Counted from the stretch's first letter, positions 1 to 8,295 are shown. The stretch is 64,000 bases of DNA from Listeria goaensis (GCF_900186125.1 NZ_FYBQ01000012.1:27033-91032), one strand, 5' to 3'. Notes: generated by a model from the letters alone, not told the origin. Program-made: numbers and translations.

Positions 1-870
1 TCTTTTGGAAAACGAGTTTTAGTCATTTGCAATACGGTGCAAAAAGCGAAAGAAATATTTACTGCCATACGAAATGCTGGCATTAATACCCATTTGTTCC
101 ATAGCCAATTTATTCGCGGAGATCGCCGTCAAAAAGAGGAAGCTATTTTAAGTGACGGAGATCTAGAAGCGGATTTTACGGGTGTTTGGGTCGCGACACA
201 AGTTGTGGAAGCCTCGCTAGATATTGACTTCGATTTGTTGTTTACGGAGCTTTCTGACATAAATGGTTTGTTTCAAAGAATGGGACGTTGTTATAGAAAA
301 CGCGAAAATCCGGCTGAAAACAATATTTTTGTGTATGATGGTGGTGAGAAATGGTGTAGTGGTGTTGGTTATGTTGTTGATAAGGACATTTTTAAGTTTT
401 CTAAAGAAGCGATTTCTGGGCTTGATGGGAAATTGTTGGAGTGCGAGAAGATGCGGCTGATTGATGAGGTTTATTCGTATGAGAAGTTAGCTGGGACGAT
501 GTATAATGAAGAGCTTGAAAATAATATTAAATACTTGAAGGATATGTGCGCGTATGAACTAGATAAGCAAAAGGCAAGAGAGTTATTCCGCAATATTCAA
601 TCGGTGTCGGTTATTCCGAGAAAGATTTTTGAGGAAAATAATATGCTTATGGAAAAATATCAAAATGCTTTTGGCAAACTTGAAAGGCAGAAATTATGGG
701 AAGAAATAAAGGATTTGCAAGTAGATGTTCCAGCGTATTGGTATGATAAATCGGAGAGTGAAACCTTTAAACTGTCAGAATATAAACGGCTTAATATTAT
801 GGAGTGCTTGTATGATAAAGAAATTGGCGTGACACGAAAAGAAAGGGAGAAAGAAACTCAGTTTTTCTAA
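1..870 (+). CDS. cas3: Cas3 helicase, C-terminal part (type I-B CRISPR)
   Basis: The reading frame is open from the first base (S-F-G-K-R-V-L-V-I-C-N-T), so only the C-terminal part of the gene is here. Residues such as VVEASLDIDFDLLFTEL followed by FQRMGRCYRK match the second RecA domain and the Q-R-x-G-R motif VI of Cas3 superfamily 2 helicases. Cas3 is recruited by Cascade to R-loops and unwinds and degrades target DNA; its HD nuclease domain would lie outside the window. The following cas1 remnant, cas2 and I-B type repeats support assignment to subtype I-B. The internal ATG-type start reported by ORF finders is not real. No frameshift is seen in this part, so the effector may still be functional. 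Confidence 0.9.
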   Translation, partial: SFGKRVLVICNTVQKAKEIFTAIRNAGINTHLFHSQFIRGDRRQKEEAILSDGDLEADFTGVWVATQVVEASLDIDFDLLFTELSDINGLFQRMGRCYRKRENPAENNIFVYDGGEKWCSGVGYVVDKDIFKFSKEAISGLDGKLLECEKMRLIDEVYSYEKLAGTMYNEELENNIKYLKDMCAYELDKQKARELFRNIQSVSVIPRKIFEENNMLMEKYQNAFGKLERQKLWEEIKDLQVDVPAYWYDKSESETFKLSEYKRLNIMECLYDKEIGVTRKEREKETQFF

Positions 871-879
871 GGTGGCATA

Positions 880-1289
880 ATGCGAATTAGAAGATTGAGC
901 TGACACGGGATATTTATTTGTTTGGTGAGGTTACGACGAATACGAAGTGTTTAAATTATTTAGCAGAGAAAAAGATTCCCGTACATATTTTTAATTACTA
1001 CGGTTTTACTCTGGAACATATAATAGGTGATCGATTAATTTTTTCTTTGTTGAATAAAAATACGATTACGGAGGGCGACTTTGAGGAAAAAGCCAATTTC
1101 TATTATATGAAACCGAGTGGTCAAAAGAAAGTGCTACAAGCGTATGATGAAAGGCTAAAAGAAACACTTCGTCATCGAGATTTAAAGCGAAATGTTTCCT
1201 ACCGTCGCTTAATTCGTCTGGAATGTTATAAAATTGTTAAAACTTTAATGGAAGATGAGCCTTATCAAGGTTTTAAGATGTGGTGGTGA
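880..1289 (+). pseudogene. cas1: cas1 (type I-B), truncated remnant
   Basis: The frame ending at 1289 reads TRDIYLFGEVTTNTKCLNYL, then IPVHIFNYYGF, which is the N-terminal part of a type I-B Cas1. It then jumps straight to LEHIIGDRLIFSLLNKN and on to a normal Cas1 C-terminus ending GFKMWW. Roughly 190 central residues normally present are missing, including the Glu/His metal-binding region that catalyses integration. The 5' end is also damaged: the ATG at 880 opens only a 7-codon frame, and the frame with Cas1 similarity has a stop at 888-890 and no good start. cas4, usual between cas3 and cas1, is absent: only a few bases separate the cas3 stop from this remnant. The product cannot be an active integrase. 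Confidence 0.85.
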
Positions 1290-1293
1290 TTTT

Positions 1294-1572
1294 ATGTATA
1301 TTATCTTAATCTATGATATTCCAAATGGCGAGGGCAGTGCGAAAGTTGCGCGTAAGATTTTTAAAACTTGTAAAAAATATTTAACACACATTCAAAAGTC
1401 CGTTTTTGAAGGGGAGGTTACACCAGCACTTCTCATGCAACTAAAGCTTGAACTTAATCAACATATTCGAAAAGAGATGGACTCTGTCATTATTTTTAAT
1501 AGTCGCAATCAAAAGTGGCTAGAAAAAGAGTTTTTAGGTCTTGAAGATAGTAAGACATCTAATTTTTTCTAA
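1294..1572 (+). CDS. cas2: Cas2 (type I-B)
   Basis: Ninety-two residues beginning MYIILIYDIPNGEG, the ferredoxin-like beta1 strand with the conserved Asp (D8) of Cas2. Cas2 is the structural dimer that bridges two Cas1 dimers in the spacer integration complex. The start chosen is the ATG at 1294; an in-frame upstream start at 1255 would overlap the cas1 remnant and adds residues unlike the family. It lies 4 bp after the cas1 remnant stop and is intact. With Cas1 destroyed it has no partner from this locus. A strong terminator follows, then the array leader. Confidence 0.9.
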   Translation: MYIILIYDIPNGEGSAKVARKIFKTCKKYLTHIQKSVFEGEVTPALLMQLKLELNQHIRKEMDSVIIFNSRNQKWLEKEFLGLEDSKTSNFF

Positions 1573-1613
1573 TCTGTCGATGCTAGATAGCGTAAAAACA
1601 CCTGGGGGTCGAC

Positions 1614-1660
1614 AAAAACTTGTTATCCGTTCTGGCAGAATGGATAACAAGTTTTTTTGT
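1614..1660 (+). terminator. Terminator of the I-B cas operon
   Basis: The arms AAAAACTTGTTATCC and GGATAACAAGTTTTTTT pair around TTCTG/CAGAA, giving a near-perfect hairpin of about 20 bp followed by a T run. It separates cas2 from the leader, so the array must use its own promoter. Confidence 0.85.
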
Positions 1661-1706
1661 TTGTGAAACTAAGGAAAACTTGAAAAATAACTCCCGAAAA
1701 TCAGAG

Positions 1707-1761
1707 GTCGACAGAAAAGCCTTTTTGAGGTAAGATGGGAGTAGGGCTCGCGAGGGTACCT
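1707..1761 (+). promoter_or_regulatory. Leader of I-B array 1
   Basis: This segment starts with GTCGACAGAAAA and ends with the palindromic box CTCGCGAGGGTACC directly before the first repeat. The same two boxes with the same spacing, and most bases between them, occur in reverse complement next to I-B array 2 (18729-18783). That marks it as the leader carrying integration signals and probably the array promoter. A second GTCGACAAAAA lies about 95 bp upstream at the terminator. Confidence 0.75.
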
Positions 1762-2183
1762 GTTTTAATCTATGTATTATGAAATGTAAATTAAATCTTT
1801 TTAATATTTTATAACTTGCCATGTTTCAGTTTTAATCTATGTATTATGAAATGTAAATTGATTTGTTTGTCGGCATAAGCTTGTCCCTGTTGTGTTTTAA
1901 TCTATGTATTATGAAATGTAAATGCGCTTCTTCTACAATTTCTTTTAAAGCTTCTATTTGTTTTAATCTATGTATTATGAAATGTAAATTTTGAAGTGTT
2001 TACTTCACATCTAGTATCAACAGCGTTTTAATCTATGTATTATGAAATGTAAATGCTGTATCTTTGATTTCAAATTGAACTCCAGACAGGTTTTAATCTA
2101 TGTATTATGAAATGTAAATCCACATCAGAACGTATCTGGCCCAATTCGGCAGTGTTTTAATCTATGCATTGTGAGATGGAAAT
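1762..2183 (+). CRISPR. Type I-B CRISPR array 1 (7 repeats)
   Basis: Seven 30-bp repeats start at 1762, 1829, 1894, 1960, 2025, 2090 and 2154. The first six are identical (GTTTTAATCTATGTATTA... ending GAAATGTAAAT) and the seventh has several substitutions. Spacers are 34-37 bp. Two more decayed repeat-like pieces follow at about 2220-2239 and 2264-2291, so the leader-distal end is eroding. The repeat end GAAATGTAAAT is typical of Listeria I-B arrays. The array is transcribed on the plus strand from the leader at 1707-1761. Confidence 0.95.
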
Positions 2184-2348
2184 ACAGGAGGCGTATTTTT
2201 AGGGTGTTCCATACATAAAGTTTTAATCCGTGCATAAAAACTACAGTTTCTGCATTTTTGTGGTATTCTAGTCTACATATTATGAAATATGGCTGCAATT
2301 TAGCATTGGGAAACTAGTTTTTTTAACTACAAAACTACACATTCTAAA

Positions 2349-2400
2349 AAAGCAAAAATCATTAGAAGCGCAGTGCATCTGCGGAAATGATTTTTGCTTT
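2349..2400. terminator. Long hairpin, probable bidirectional terminator
   Basis: A perfect 15-bp outer stem (AAAGCAAAAATCATT with its complement at 2386-2400) encloses an inner CGCAG/CTGCG stem. It is flanked by A and T runs on both sides. It lies at the end of the decayed CRISPR array and could end array transcription. Confidence 0.6.
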
Positions 2401-2559
2401 TATATGTGTTTGTATAGTGATTGCATATGCAATTTGTTTGCGGGGATAAAATGGGTAAAACCCGCTGTTTTTGTAATAATCCGCACTAGCTTTCTTCAAA
2501 ATGAACAAAAAAGGGGATTATTTTTGCGCGATTGTTCAAAAAATGTCTACAGAAAATGG

Positions 2560-2690
2560 CGGTGAAGTCTGGTAAGATATTACTTGTGATGAGGAAAACA
2601 CTGTATGCCTCATCATAAGTATTCCTTTAATTACAAAACGAGCTGTTCAACCTTTTGACCTAGCCATCTTATCTTGGCTAGGGTCTTTTT
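2560..2690 (+). ncRNA. Candidate small RNA with two hairpins
   Basis: In the 560-bp gap between the array and the alkD-like gene there is a 14-bp stem (2581-2594 with 2608-2621, one G-U pair). After about 35 unstructured bases comes a Rho-independent terminator (GACC-TAGCC at 2657-2665 with GGCTA-G-GGTC at 2676-2685, then TTTTTGTTTTT). There is no convincing open reading frame between them and no plus-strand gene downstream, so the terminator has no obvious mRNA to end. A TAAGAT at 2573-2578 could be a -10 box but no good -35 is visible. The rest of the gap shows nothing I recognise. Confidence 0.4.
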
Positions 2691-2746
2691 GTTTTTAGTT
2701 GGAATTAACCTTACTTGAGTGCCTAAAAGCACTCTTTTTTTTATGC

Positions 2747-3454
2747 TCAGCAAATGGCGCGTTTGCGTTTTTTGCCAATGCGGTCCATTTCGATGACTTT
2801 TTGAATGTACGTAGATGCCACGGGGACTTTACACGCGGTGTTGCCCATATCCACATAGACTGTGCCGATGTTCTTGGCAACAGATTCCGCTTGCGAAAGA
2901 AGGGGTGGGTAATAGGTTCCGGTGCAGATAACAAAATTGTTCATGGTGTATTTGACGTTGTTTCTTGCGTCGTGGATTGTTTTTTCGACTTTTTCTAACA
3001 AATGAAGCACTTCGGTTTTATTGATTTCTTCGTCTTTCGCGATGGAAAGGTAATTTGCGTAGCAGCTCCAGCCAGTGCTTTCAAGTTCTTTTGGTGCCTC
3101 GTGAAGCCAATAATTGGCGAGGGCAGTAGCGTACGGAGTTTCTGCTGCAAGGCTTGCGACAATTGCTTCACGAATGCTTTTCGAATTGGCAATTTCTGCC
3201 CAGTGAAGCAAATCTTCTTTTGTAAGTTGCTTTGGGTCACACGTTAAGCCCGCTAAATACTGTGCATCATAATTTCCGGTTTCGAAAAGGGCGTGTGCCA
3301 AATTCGCAGCTTTTACTTTTTTCACAAGTTGTTTTTTCATATCTCCAATTTTCACACCGAACAATGGCTCGTTCACATCATGACGTAGCAAAGTCTTCTT
3401 CGTCTGCTCACTCCCTAGCGCCGCGAGCTCGTTCATAACCGACTCAAGATTCAT
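2747..3454 (-). CDS. AlkD-like DNA alkylation repair protein
   Basis: A 235-residue all-helical protein with the HEAT-like repeat pattern of the DNA alkylation repair family (AlkC/AlkD fold): GVKIGDMKKQLVKKVK near the N-terminus, then WAEIANSKSIREAIVASL, and WSCYANYL with VEKTIHDARNNVKYTMNNF later. AlkD proteins excise bulky or cationic alkylated bases such as N7-methylguanine, but many relatives in Firmicutes are uncharacterised. The strong ribosome site AAAGGAGG lies 7 bp before the ATG on the minus strand. It appears monocistronic, running toward the candidate small RNA. The C-terminus is very basic (KKRKRAIC). Family assignment is good; activity on a particular lesion is inference. Confidence 0.75.
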   Translation of the reverse strand: MNLESVMNELAALGSEQTKKTLLRHDVNEPLFGVKIGDMKKQLVKKVKAANLAHALFETGNYDAQYLAGLTCDPKQLTKEDLLHWAEIANSKSIREAIVASLAAETPYATALANYWLHEAPKELESTGWSCYANYLSIAKDEEINKTEVLHLLEKVEKTIHDARNNVKYTMNNFVICTGTYYPPLLSQAESVAKNIGTVYVDMGNTACKVPVASTYIQKVIEMDRIGKKRKRAIC

Positions 3455-3602
3455 GTTGTTCCTCCTTTTTATAGCGTTTATCCTCAGTATAACGAAGGTT
3501 TTTTGGAAAAGCTAGCTGGGCTTCACAAAAAAGAAGCTGAGTGTAGCGAAATAAAGCATGAAAAGTTATAATGAATGGGAACAATAAAAAGGGGATGAAA
3601 CG

Positions 3603-4634
3603 ATGTTTTTTGCTTTCTTTGCGGCCGTTTTTTTAATGGTTTTTGCTGTGCTTTACGTGTGGGATAGGCGTAGAATTAGTAACGGGATATTTTTGACAAT
3701 TGGTTTGTTTTTCTTGTTGTTGTCAATTCTTTATGTCGTTTTGACGGTTTCAGACCGAGTTGATCTCGTTCGGGTTATAGTGACGGGGGTTGCGATTATT
3801 CTCTTTTTGCTTATTCCGTTCTTTTTCTTCGGTCTTATTTTCGGGCTTATAATGAATGGGCGTACGATGATGAAAAAAGAAGGGAAGCGGCTTGCTAACT
3901 TGTTGCCGATGTTCGCTGGTCTAGGGTTGTTAGCTTTGTTTATTTGGGGCATCGCACAAGGGTCAGTAATTTCGATTCCGCAACTTGCGGTCCTTTACGC
4001 AGCGATTATTACGATTTTAACGTATTTCACGTTTTTCTTCGTGACGTTTTTAATTTCTTGTTTCGTCTATCAATACAATTTCCCGCGCTACAACCAAGAT
4101 TTTATCATTGTGCTCGGAAGCGGCTTAATTGGTGATAAGGTCCCACCATTACTTGCGAGCAGGCTAGACAAAGCGATTTCTTTTTACAAAAAACAGCTTG
4201 AAAAAAAGGGGAAACAAGCGACGATGATCGTATCTGGTGGGCAAGGTGAGGACGAACTGACGTCTGAGGCGAACGCGATGCGGCTTTATTTGCTTGAAAA
4301 AGGGATTCCCGAGGACTACATCATGATGGAGGACAAATCAGTGAATACGCTGCAAAATATGCGCTTTTCGAAGGCGAAAATGGACGCGATTTTGCCGAAG
4401 TATAACAGCATTTTCACGACGAACAATTTTCACTTGTTTCGAGCAGGTCTTTATGCGAAGAAAGCGGGTTTAAAGAGCCAAGGAATTGGTTCAAAGACGG
4501 CCTTCTATTACATGCCAAGCGCTTTAATGCGCGAATTTATTGCGGTTGTGATGATGCATAAAAAATTAAATTTAATGATTGTCGGCTTGATTTTGCTTAT
4601 GTTCCTAGTGCTATTTCTTATTTCATTTTTATAG
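3603..4634 (+). CDS. YdcF/ElyC-like membrane protein (DUF218)
   Basis: A 343-residue protein with about five hydrophobic segments in the first 165 residues (AFFAAVFLMVFAVLYVW onward). A DUF218 domain follows from about residue 167 (FIIVLGSGL...), with the characteristic VSGGQGEDE and later TTNNFHLFRA motifs, and a C-terminal hydrophobic anchor. DUF218 proteins such as SanA, ElyC and YdcF are envelope-associated; roles in peptidoglycan or envelope carrier metabolism have been reported in E. coli, and the function in Firmicutes is unknown. The SD AAAAGGGGATG precedes the ATG. It is followed 13 bp later by the dehydrogenase gene and is probably co-transcribed. Confidence 0.75.
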   Translation: MFFAFFAAVFLMVFAVLYVWDRRRISNGIFLTIGLFFLLLSILYVVLTVSDRVDLVRVIVTGVAIILFLLIPFFFFGLIFGLIMNGRTMMKKEGKRLANLLPMFAGLGLLALFIWGIAQGSVISIPQLAVLYAAIITILTYFTFFFVTFLISCFVYQYNFPRYNQDFIIVLGSGLIGDKVPPLLASRLDKAISFYKKQLEKKGKQATMIVSGGQGEDELTSEANAMRLYLLEKGIPEDYIMMEDKSVNTLQNMRFSKAKMDAILPKYNSIFTTNNFHLFRAGLYAKKAGLKSQGIGSKTAFYYMPSALMREFIAVVMMHKKLNLMIVGLILLMFLVLFLISFL

Positions 4635-4647
4635 AGGAGGAGTTTCG

Positions 4648-5508
4648 ATGAAAAAAATTGGTTTTATTGGTATTGGTGTGATGGGAAAAAGCATGGTTCG
4701 AAATTTGCTGAAAGCGGGTTTTGACTTACATATTTATACGCGAACAAAATCCAAAGCAGAGGAGCTTCTAAATGAAGGGGCGACTTGGCATGACAACCCA
4801 GCTGAATTAGCGGCTACGGTGGACGTTTTAATTACTATGGTTGGCTATCCGAGCGACGTCGAAGAGTTGTACCTATCCGAGGGTGGCTTTTTAGAAACGA
4901 TGCAACCTGACACACTCGCGATTGATATGACGACCTCCTCACCAGAACTAGCTGCACAAATTGCTGCGGAAGGTATAGAGGCAGGCATTGCAGTTTTAGA
5001 TGCCCCTGTTTCAGGTGGGGATATTGGCGCGAAAAACGGTACGCTTAGTATTATGGTCGGCGGGGACGAGTCGGCGTTCCAGCGCGCCAAACCGATTTTT
5101 GAGGCGCTTGGTGAAAGCATCATTTTACAAGGCGGTGCTGGTTCTGGCCAGCATACGAAAATGGTGAATCAAATTGCGATTGCCTCGAATATGATAGGCG
5201 TCACAGAGGCGATTTTTTATGCAGAAAAGGCAGGACTTGATCCTGAACGCGTCTTGAAATCCATCGCCGGTGGGGCGGCAGGCAGTTGGTCGCTCAGCAA
5301 TTTAATCCCACGCGTTCTAAAAGATGATTTCTCACCGGGCTTTTTCATTAAACATTTTATCAAAGATATGCGAATCGCAATTGATGAAGCAAAAAAAATG
5401 GGGATTGACTTACCTGGTTTAACTTTAGCTGAACAAATGTATCAAACACTCGCTGAACGTGGTCTTAGCGAAGCGGGAACGCAGGCGCTAATTAAATATT
5501 ATAATTAA
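4648..5508 (+). CDS. NAD(P)-binding 3-hydroxyisobutyrate dehydrogenase family oxidoreductase
   Basis: A 286-residue protein opening with the Rossmann motif IGFIGIGVMGKSM. It has the substrate-binding signature DAPVSGGDIGAKNGTLSIM near residue 120 and the catalytic lysine region GQHTKMVNQ near 170. These are hallmarks of the beta-hydroxyacid dehydrogenase family (3-hydroxyisobutyrate, tartronate semialdehyde and related acids). It is the counterpart of lmo1005 by order next to patA. The substrate cannot be assigned from sequence. SD GAGGAGG precedes the ATG, and a strong terminator follows the stop directly. Confidence 0.85.
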   Translation: MKKIGFIGIGVMGKSMVRNLLKAGFDLHIYTRTKSKAEELLNEGATWHDNPAELAATVDVLITMVGYPSDVEELYLSEGGFLETMQPDTLAIDMTTSSPELAAQIAAEGIEAGIAVLDAPVSGGDIGAKNGTLSIMVGGDESAFQRAKPIFEALGESIILQGGAGSGQHTKMVNQIAIASNMIGVTEAIFYAEKAGLDPERVLKSIAGGAAGSWSLSNLIPRVLKDDFSPGFFIKHFIKDMRIAIDEAKKMGIDLPGLTLAEQMYQTLAERGLSEAGTQALIKYYN

Positions 5509-5509
5509 A

Positions 5510-5555
5510 AAACATCCCGTAAAACCTATTTCAGGTTCATTACGGGATGTCTTTT
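5510..5555 (+). terminator. Terminator after the dehydrogenase gene
   Basis: ACATCCCGTAA and TTACGGGATGT form an 11-bp stem, with AACCT/AGGTT stacked inside, followed by CTTTTTATT. It lies between convergent genes. Confidence 0.9.
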
Positions 5556-5571
5556 TATTCAGTATACGTTT

Positions 5572-6780
5572 TTAAAATGGCTCTGCTAAAACAGGAGCAA
5601 GAAATGGTTCGCTTTTCTTAGTGCGGTTAGCATTCACCGCTGTAAGATAAACGGGAACAGTGTCTCCTTCTTGCCATTTAACATTGTCTGGTACGGGAAT
5701 CTTGAAGTAACCATTTTTATATTCAATTTCAGTAATAATTGTGTTTGTATAGCCATTTTGAGTATCGAAGACGGCATTAGCATAAATTTTTGTCCCACTA
5801 GGAATTTGAGAAGTGTCATCATAAGTGGTATAACCAGAAATGCTAGTAGATGCTGTATTAATAGGATTGACTGATGTTATTTTCCCAATTTGGAAATTTT
5901 CCCAATCGTCCTGCACGGTAACGATAATCGTTTTGGTTTCAGTGTTACCTGAAGAATCTGTTACGCTATATGTGACGTCATACGTACCTGCTTTAGTTGT
6001 ATCAACATTGTTTGAAACGACTTCGATTTTATTGGTAATATCTCCATCTCGGTCATCGGAAGCTGTTACACCTGCTTTTGGATCAAAATTATCTCCGACG
6101 GATATCGTTTTATCTGTGGCACTAATAGTCGGTTTTACTTGATCAGGAAGTGTAGTTTCTAATGAGGCTTGTGCCGCATTTTGATTTCCAAGTAGGTTCA
6201 AGTTTAAAAGGGTGTCGCTACTTAGTGCAGCAAATTCCAATTGACTATCTGGAGATGAAGGCAATTGAGAAATACCTAAACTTGCTAAATCGATAGTTAG
6301 CGTGAAGTTATTTGTTGCCGCAATTCCAACTGAGGCTAGACCATGATTGATTTTTGCCCCAATAGACTGATGTTCTTTATCAATGATTAATTGATCGCCG
6401 GTGACCGTTCCTTGATGAGGTGGCAATCCGATTGGTCCTATAGAAAGAATTGGTATAGAGTATGAAAGTGTAGTATTTGCGCGAACTTCAGGTGAATCTA
6501 GTAATGACGTAAGTTCGGTAGGCAAAGTAAAGTATGTGTAGTACTCGGAAATTAAGCCAATATTCGCCAGCTGTTGTCCTGTAAGTGTTAATTGTAGTTT
6601 CCCGTTTTGATAAGTTGGTTGTAAATGGGCATCTTTAAGTAAATCAATAGTTGCAGCACTAGCTTTTTGGTCCCCTGTCTGAATTGTTGGGACAGCGTTC
6701 TCAAAATTAGTAGATACGGGTGCTAAAACGAACACTCCTGCTGTAGCTAATGCGGTCACAAATTGTACTTTTTTCTTCAT
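5572..6780 (-). CDS. Secreted adhesin-like protein with Ig-like (DUF5011) domain
   Basis: A 402-residue protein with a signal peptide (MKKKVQFVTALATAGVFVLAP, likely cleaved after ...KASAA). Residues 45-215 form a domain strongly similar to the N-terminal domain of the 62911 gene: shared TYFTLP/TYFQLP, RANTTLSYSIP, GPIG-PPH-GTVTG, HGLASVG-AATN and LEFAA. Next comes a bacterial Ig-like DUF5011 module (about 216-290; VGDNFDPKAGVTASDDRDGD). A second beta domain ends in FLAPVLAEPF. There is no LPXTG motif, wall-sorting tail, GW or LysM module, so it is probably released or held non-covalently. RBS AAAGGAGGAAGAAAG precedes the ATG. I do not know its ligand. It runs toward the terminator shared with the dehydrogenase gene. 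Confidence 0.75.
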   Translation of the reverse strand: MKKKVQFVTALATAGVFVLAPVSTNFENAVPTIQTGDQKASAATIDLLKDAHLQPTYQNGKLQLTLTGQQLANIGLISEYYTYFTLPTELTSLLDSPEVRANTTLSYSIPILSIGPIGLPPHQGTVTGDQLIIDKEHQSIGAKINHGLASVGIAATNNFTLTIDLASLGISQLPSSPDSQLEFAALSSDTLLNLNLLGNQNAAQASLETTLPDQVKPTISATDKTISVGDNFDPKAGVTASDDRDGDITNKIEVVSNNVDTTKAGTYDVTYSVTDSSGNTETKTIIVTVQDDWENFQIGKITSVNPINTASTSISGYTTYDDTSQIPSGTKIYANAVFDTQNGYTNTIITEIEYKNGYFKIPVPDNVKWQEGDTVPVYLTAVNANRTKKSEPFLAPVLAEPF

Positions 6781-7056
6781 CTTTCTTCCTCCTTTTGATT
6801 CCTTGTTTCCAAGGGGATAACTAAAGAAAGGGTCTATATAGTATATTTTTGTGACTATTTTACCTAAGTAATATGCCTTCCCCCCTCAAAAAATGTGTAT
6901 TCTTTCCAAATATTAAGAATACAAGCAAATTATAACCACTTTTAAAATACAATTCAATAAATATTGCTTATTGATGCAAAATTTTTATTAGTTTGCGTTT
7001 TTATTAATAAGATTGTCATCGCCTTTAAATAATCGTTTTATTAGGTAACAAAATAT
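6781..7056. other. AT-rich intergenic region upstream of the adhesin-like gene
   Basis: This is most of the 357-bp gap between the adhesin-like gene and patA, both on the minus strand. It is very AT-rich and holds no open reading frame I believe. Near the gene, a small hairpin CCTTG/CAAGG lies in the presumed leader. A minus-strand TATACT with an upstream TTAGGT (16-bp spacing, around 6840-6870) is a possible promoter. The far end carries the hairpin repeat listed next. Confidence 0.5.
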
Positions 7057-7114
7057 AAGCATAAATTCAGTAATAATATCATCTGGAGACATGGTTTTTA
7101 CTGAATTTATGCTT
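7057..7114. repeat. Operon-end hairpin repeat, copy 1
   Basis: A perfect 17-bp inverted repeat (AAGCATAAATTCAGTAA and its complement at 7098-7114) with a 24-base loop containing ATCATCT, flanked by T-rich runs on both strands. Close relatives are at 34109-34165 and 54519-54576. Here it sits just after the patA stop and can act as its terminator. Confidence 0.8.
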
Positions 7115-7137
7115 GTTTTTATGTAACAATCTCGATT

Positions 7138-8295
7138 TTAAATAGAATAATTTTTTTCCATAAATTTAGCCATATTTTCCGTTGCAAGCGCGAGTTTATT
7201 AAGTGAAGCGGCATAAGATAAACGGAAGTAGCGGTCGCCTTTTTCGGAAAAGGCATTGCCGGGCACGACTGCTACTTTGGCTTCTTTAGCTAGTTTCAAA
7301 GCGAAATCATACGCGTTTTCAGTGACGAAATCGGGTAGCTTGACGAAAAAATAAAATGCGCCGTCTGGGGGGATGACCTGAAAGCCCATTTTCACAAGGC
7401 GATCCTGCACGAACTTGGCGCGGACTTTGTATTCTGAGCGCATCAGCAAAGCATCGTTTTCACCTTTTGTCACCGCTTGAAGCGCAGCTTTTTGACTAAT
7501 CGAAGAAGCGCAAGTTACGGTGTACTGGTGGATTTTCAGCATTTCTGTAAGCAGTGGTTTGGGTGCCATGAGGAAGCCGATGCGAAAGCCAATCATCGCG
7601 TGCGATTTCGATAGTCCGTTGATGACAATCGTTTGCTCTGGTAGCATCGGGCGCATGGACGTATGCGGTTTCTCGTAAGTTAGCTCGCTGTAAATTTCAT
7701 CGGCGACGACGTAAATTCCCGTGCCTTCTAGGACGTTTGCAAGCTCTCTCAGCTCGCTTTCCGTTAGCGTTACGCCAGTTGGATTCGACGGGTAGGGCAA
7801 GATAAGTGCTTTTGTTTTGTCAGAAAGGACTCGTTTTAATTGCGACGGGGTTAATTTGAACGCTGACTCCGTCGTGTCGACTTTGACCGGAACGGCGTCC
7901 ATCAATTTGATGAGCGGTTCATAGCCAGGGTAGATGGGATCAGGCAAAATGACTTCATCGCCTGGTTCTAAAATCGTTTCGAGTGCCACAGCAATGGCTT
8001 CGGTTGCGCCAATTGTGACGATGATTTCTTCTTTTGTGAAACCTAGCGCGTATTTTTTGTTAAAATAATCAGCGGCGGCGGAAACAAGTTCAGGCATGCC
8101 GGCATTGTTTGTGTAGTTTGTAAAGTTATCTTGAATAGCGTTTATTGCGGCTTGTTTGACATGTTCTGGAGTATCGAAATCTGGTTCGCCAAGTGTTAAT
8201 TTCATAATGCCTTCAATATTCGCAATTTCATTGTTAAAACGGCGAATTCCGCTAATTTGAATGGCAGCCAGTTCGGGGCGTATATTTTTAGGCAT
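7138..8295 (-). CDS. patA: N-acetyl-LL-diaminopimelate aminotransferase (PatA)
   Basis: A fold-type I PLP aminotransferase of 385 residues. GEPDFDTPEHV lies at the N-terminus, LPYPSNPTGV and the Asp of VVADEIYSEL bind PLP, and the Schiff-base lysine is in INGLSKSHAMIGFRIG. In B. subtilis and Listeria PatA is assigned to the aminotransferase step of the acetylated diaminopimelate/lysine pathway, acting between DapH and the deacetylase YkuR, both nearby at 11163-13051. The chosen start is the ATG at 8295, eight bases after AAGGGTG. An upstream ATG at 8331 would add a basic 12-residue stretch and has no SD. It follows ykyB on the minus strand, probably as an operon. Confidence 0.85.
   Translation of the reverse strand: MPKNIRPELAAIQISGIRRFNNEIANIEGIMKLTLGEPDFDTPEHVKQAAINAIQDNFTNYTNNAGMPELVSAAADYFNKKYALGFTKEEIIVTIGATEAIAVALETILEPGDEVILPDPIYPGYEPLIKLMDAVPVKVDTTESAFKLTPSQLKRVLSDKTKALILPYPSNPTGVTLTESELRELANVLEGTGIYVVADEIYSELTYEKPHTSMRPMLPEQTIVINGLSKSHAMIGFRIGFLMAPKPLLTEMLKIHQYTVTCASSISQKAALQAVTKGENDALLMRSEYKVRAKFVQDRLVKMGFQVIPPDGAFYFFVKLPDFVTENAYDFALKLAKEAKVAVVPGNAFSEKGDRYFRLSYAASLNKLALATENMAKFMEKNYSI

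Noticed and set aside
1583..1822. 79-codon minus-strand frame over the I-B leader and first repeats
   Set aside because: It overlaps a terminator, the leader and CRISPR repeats and has no ribosome site.
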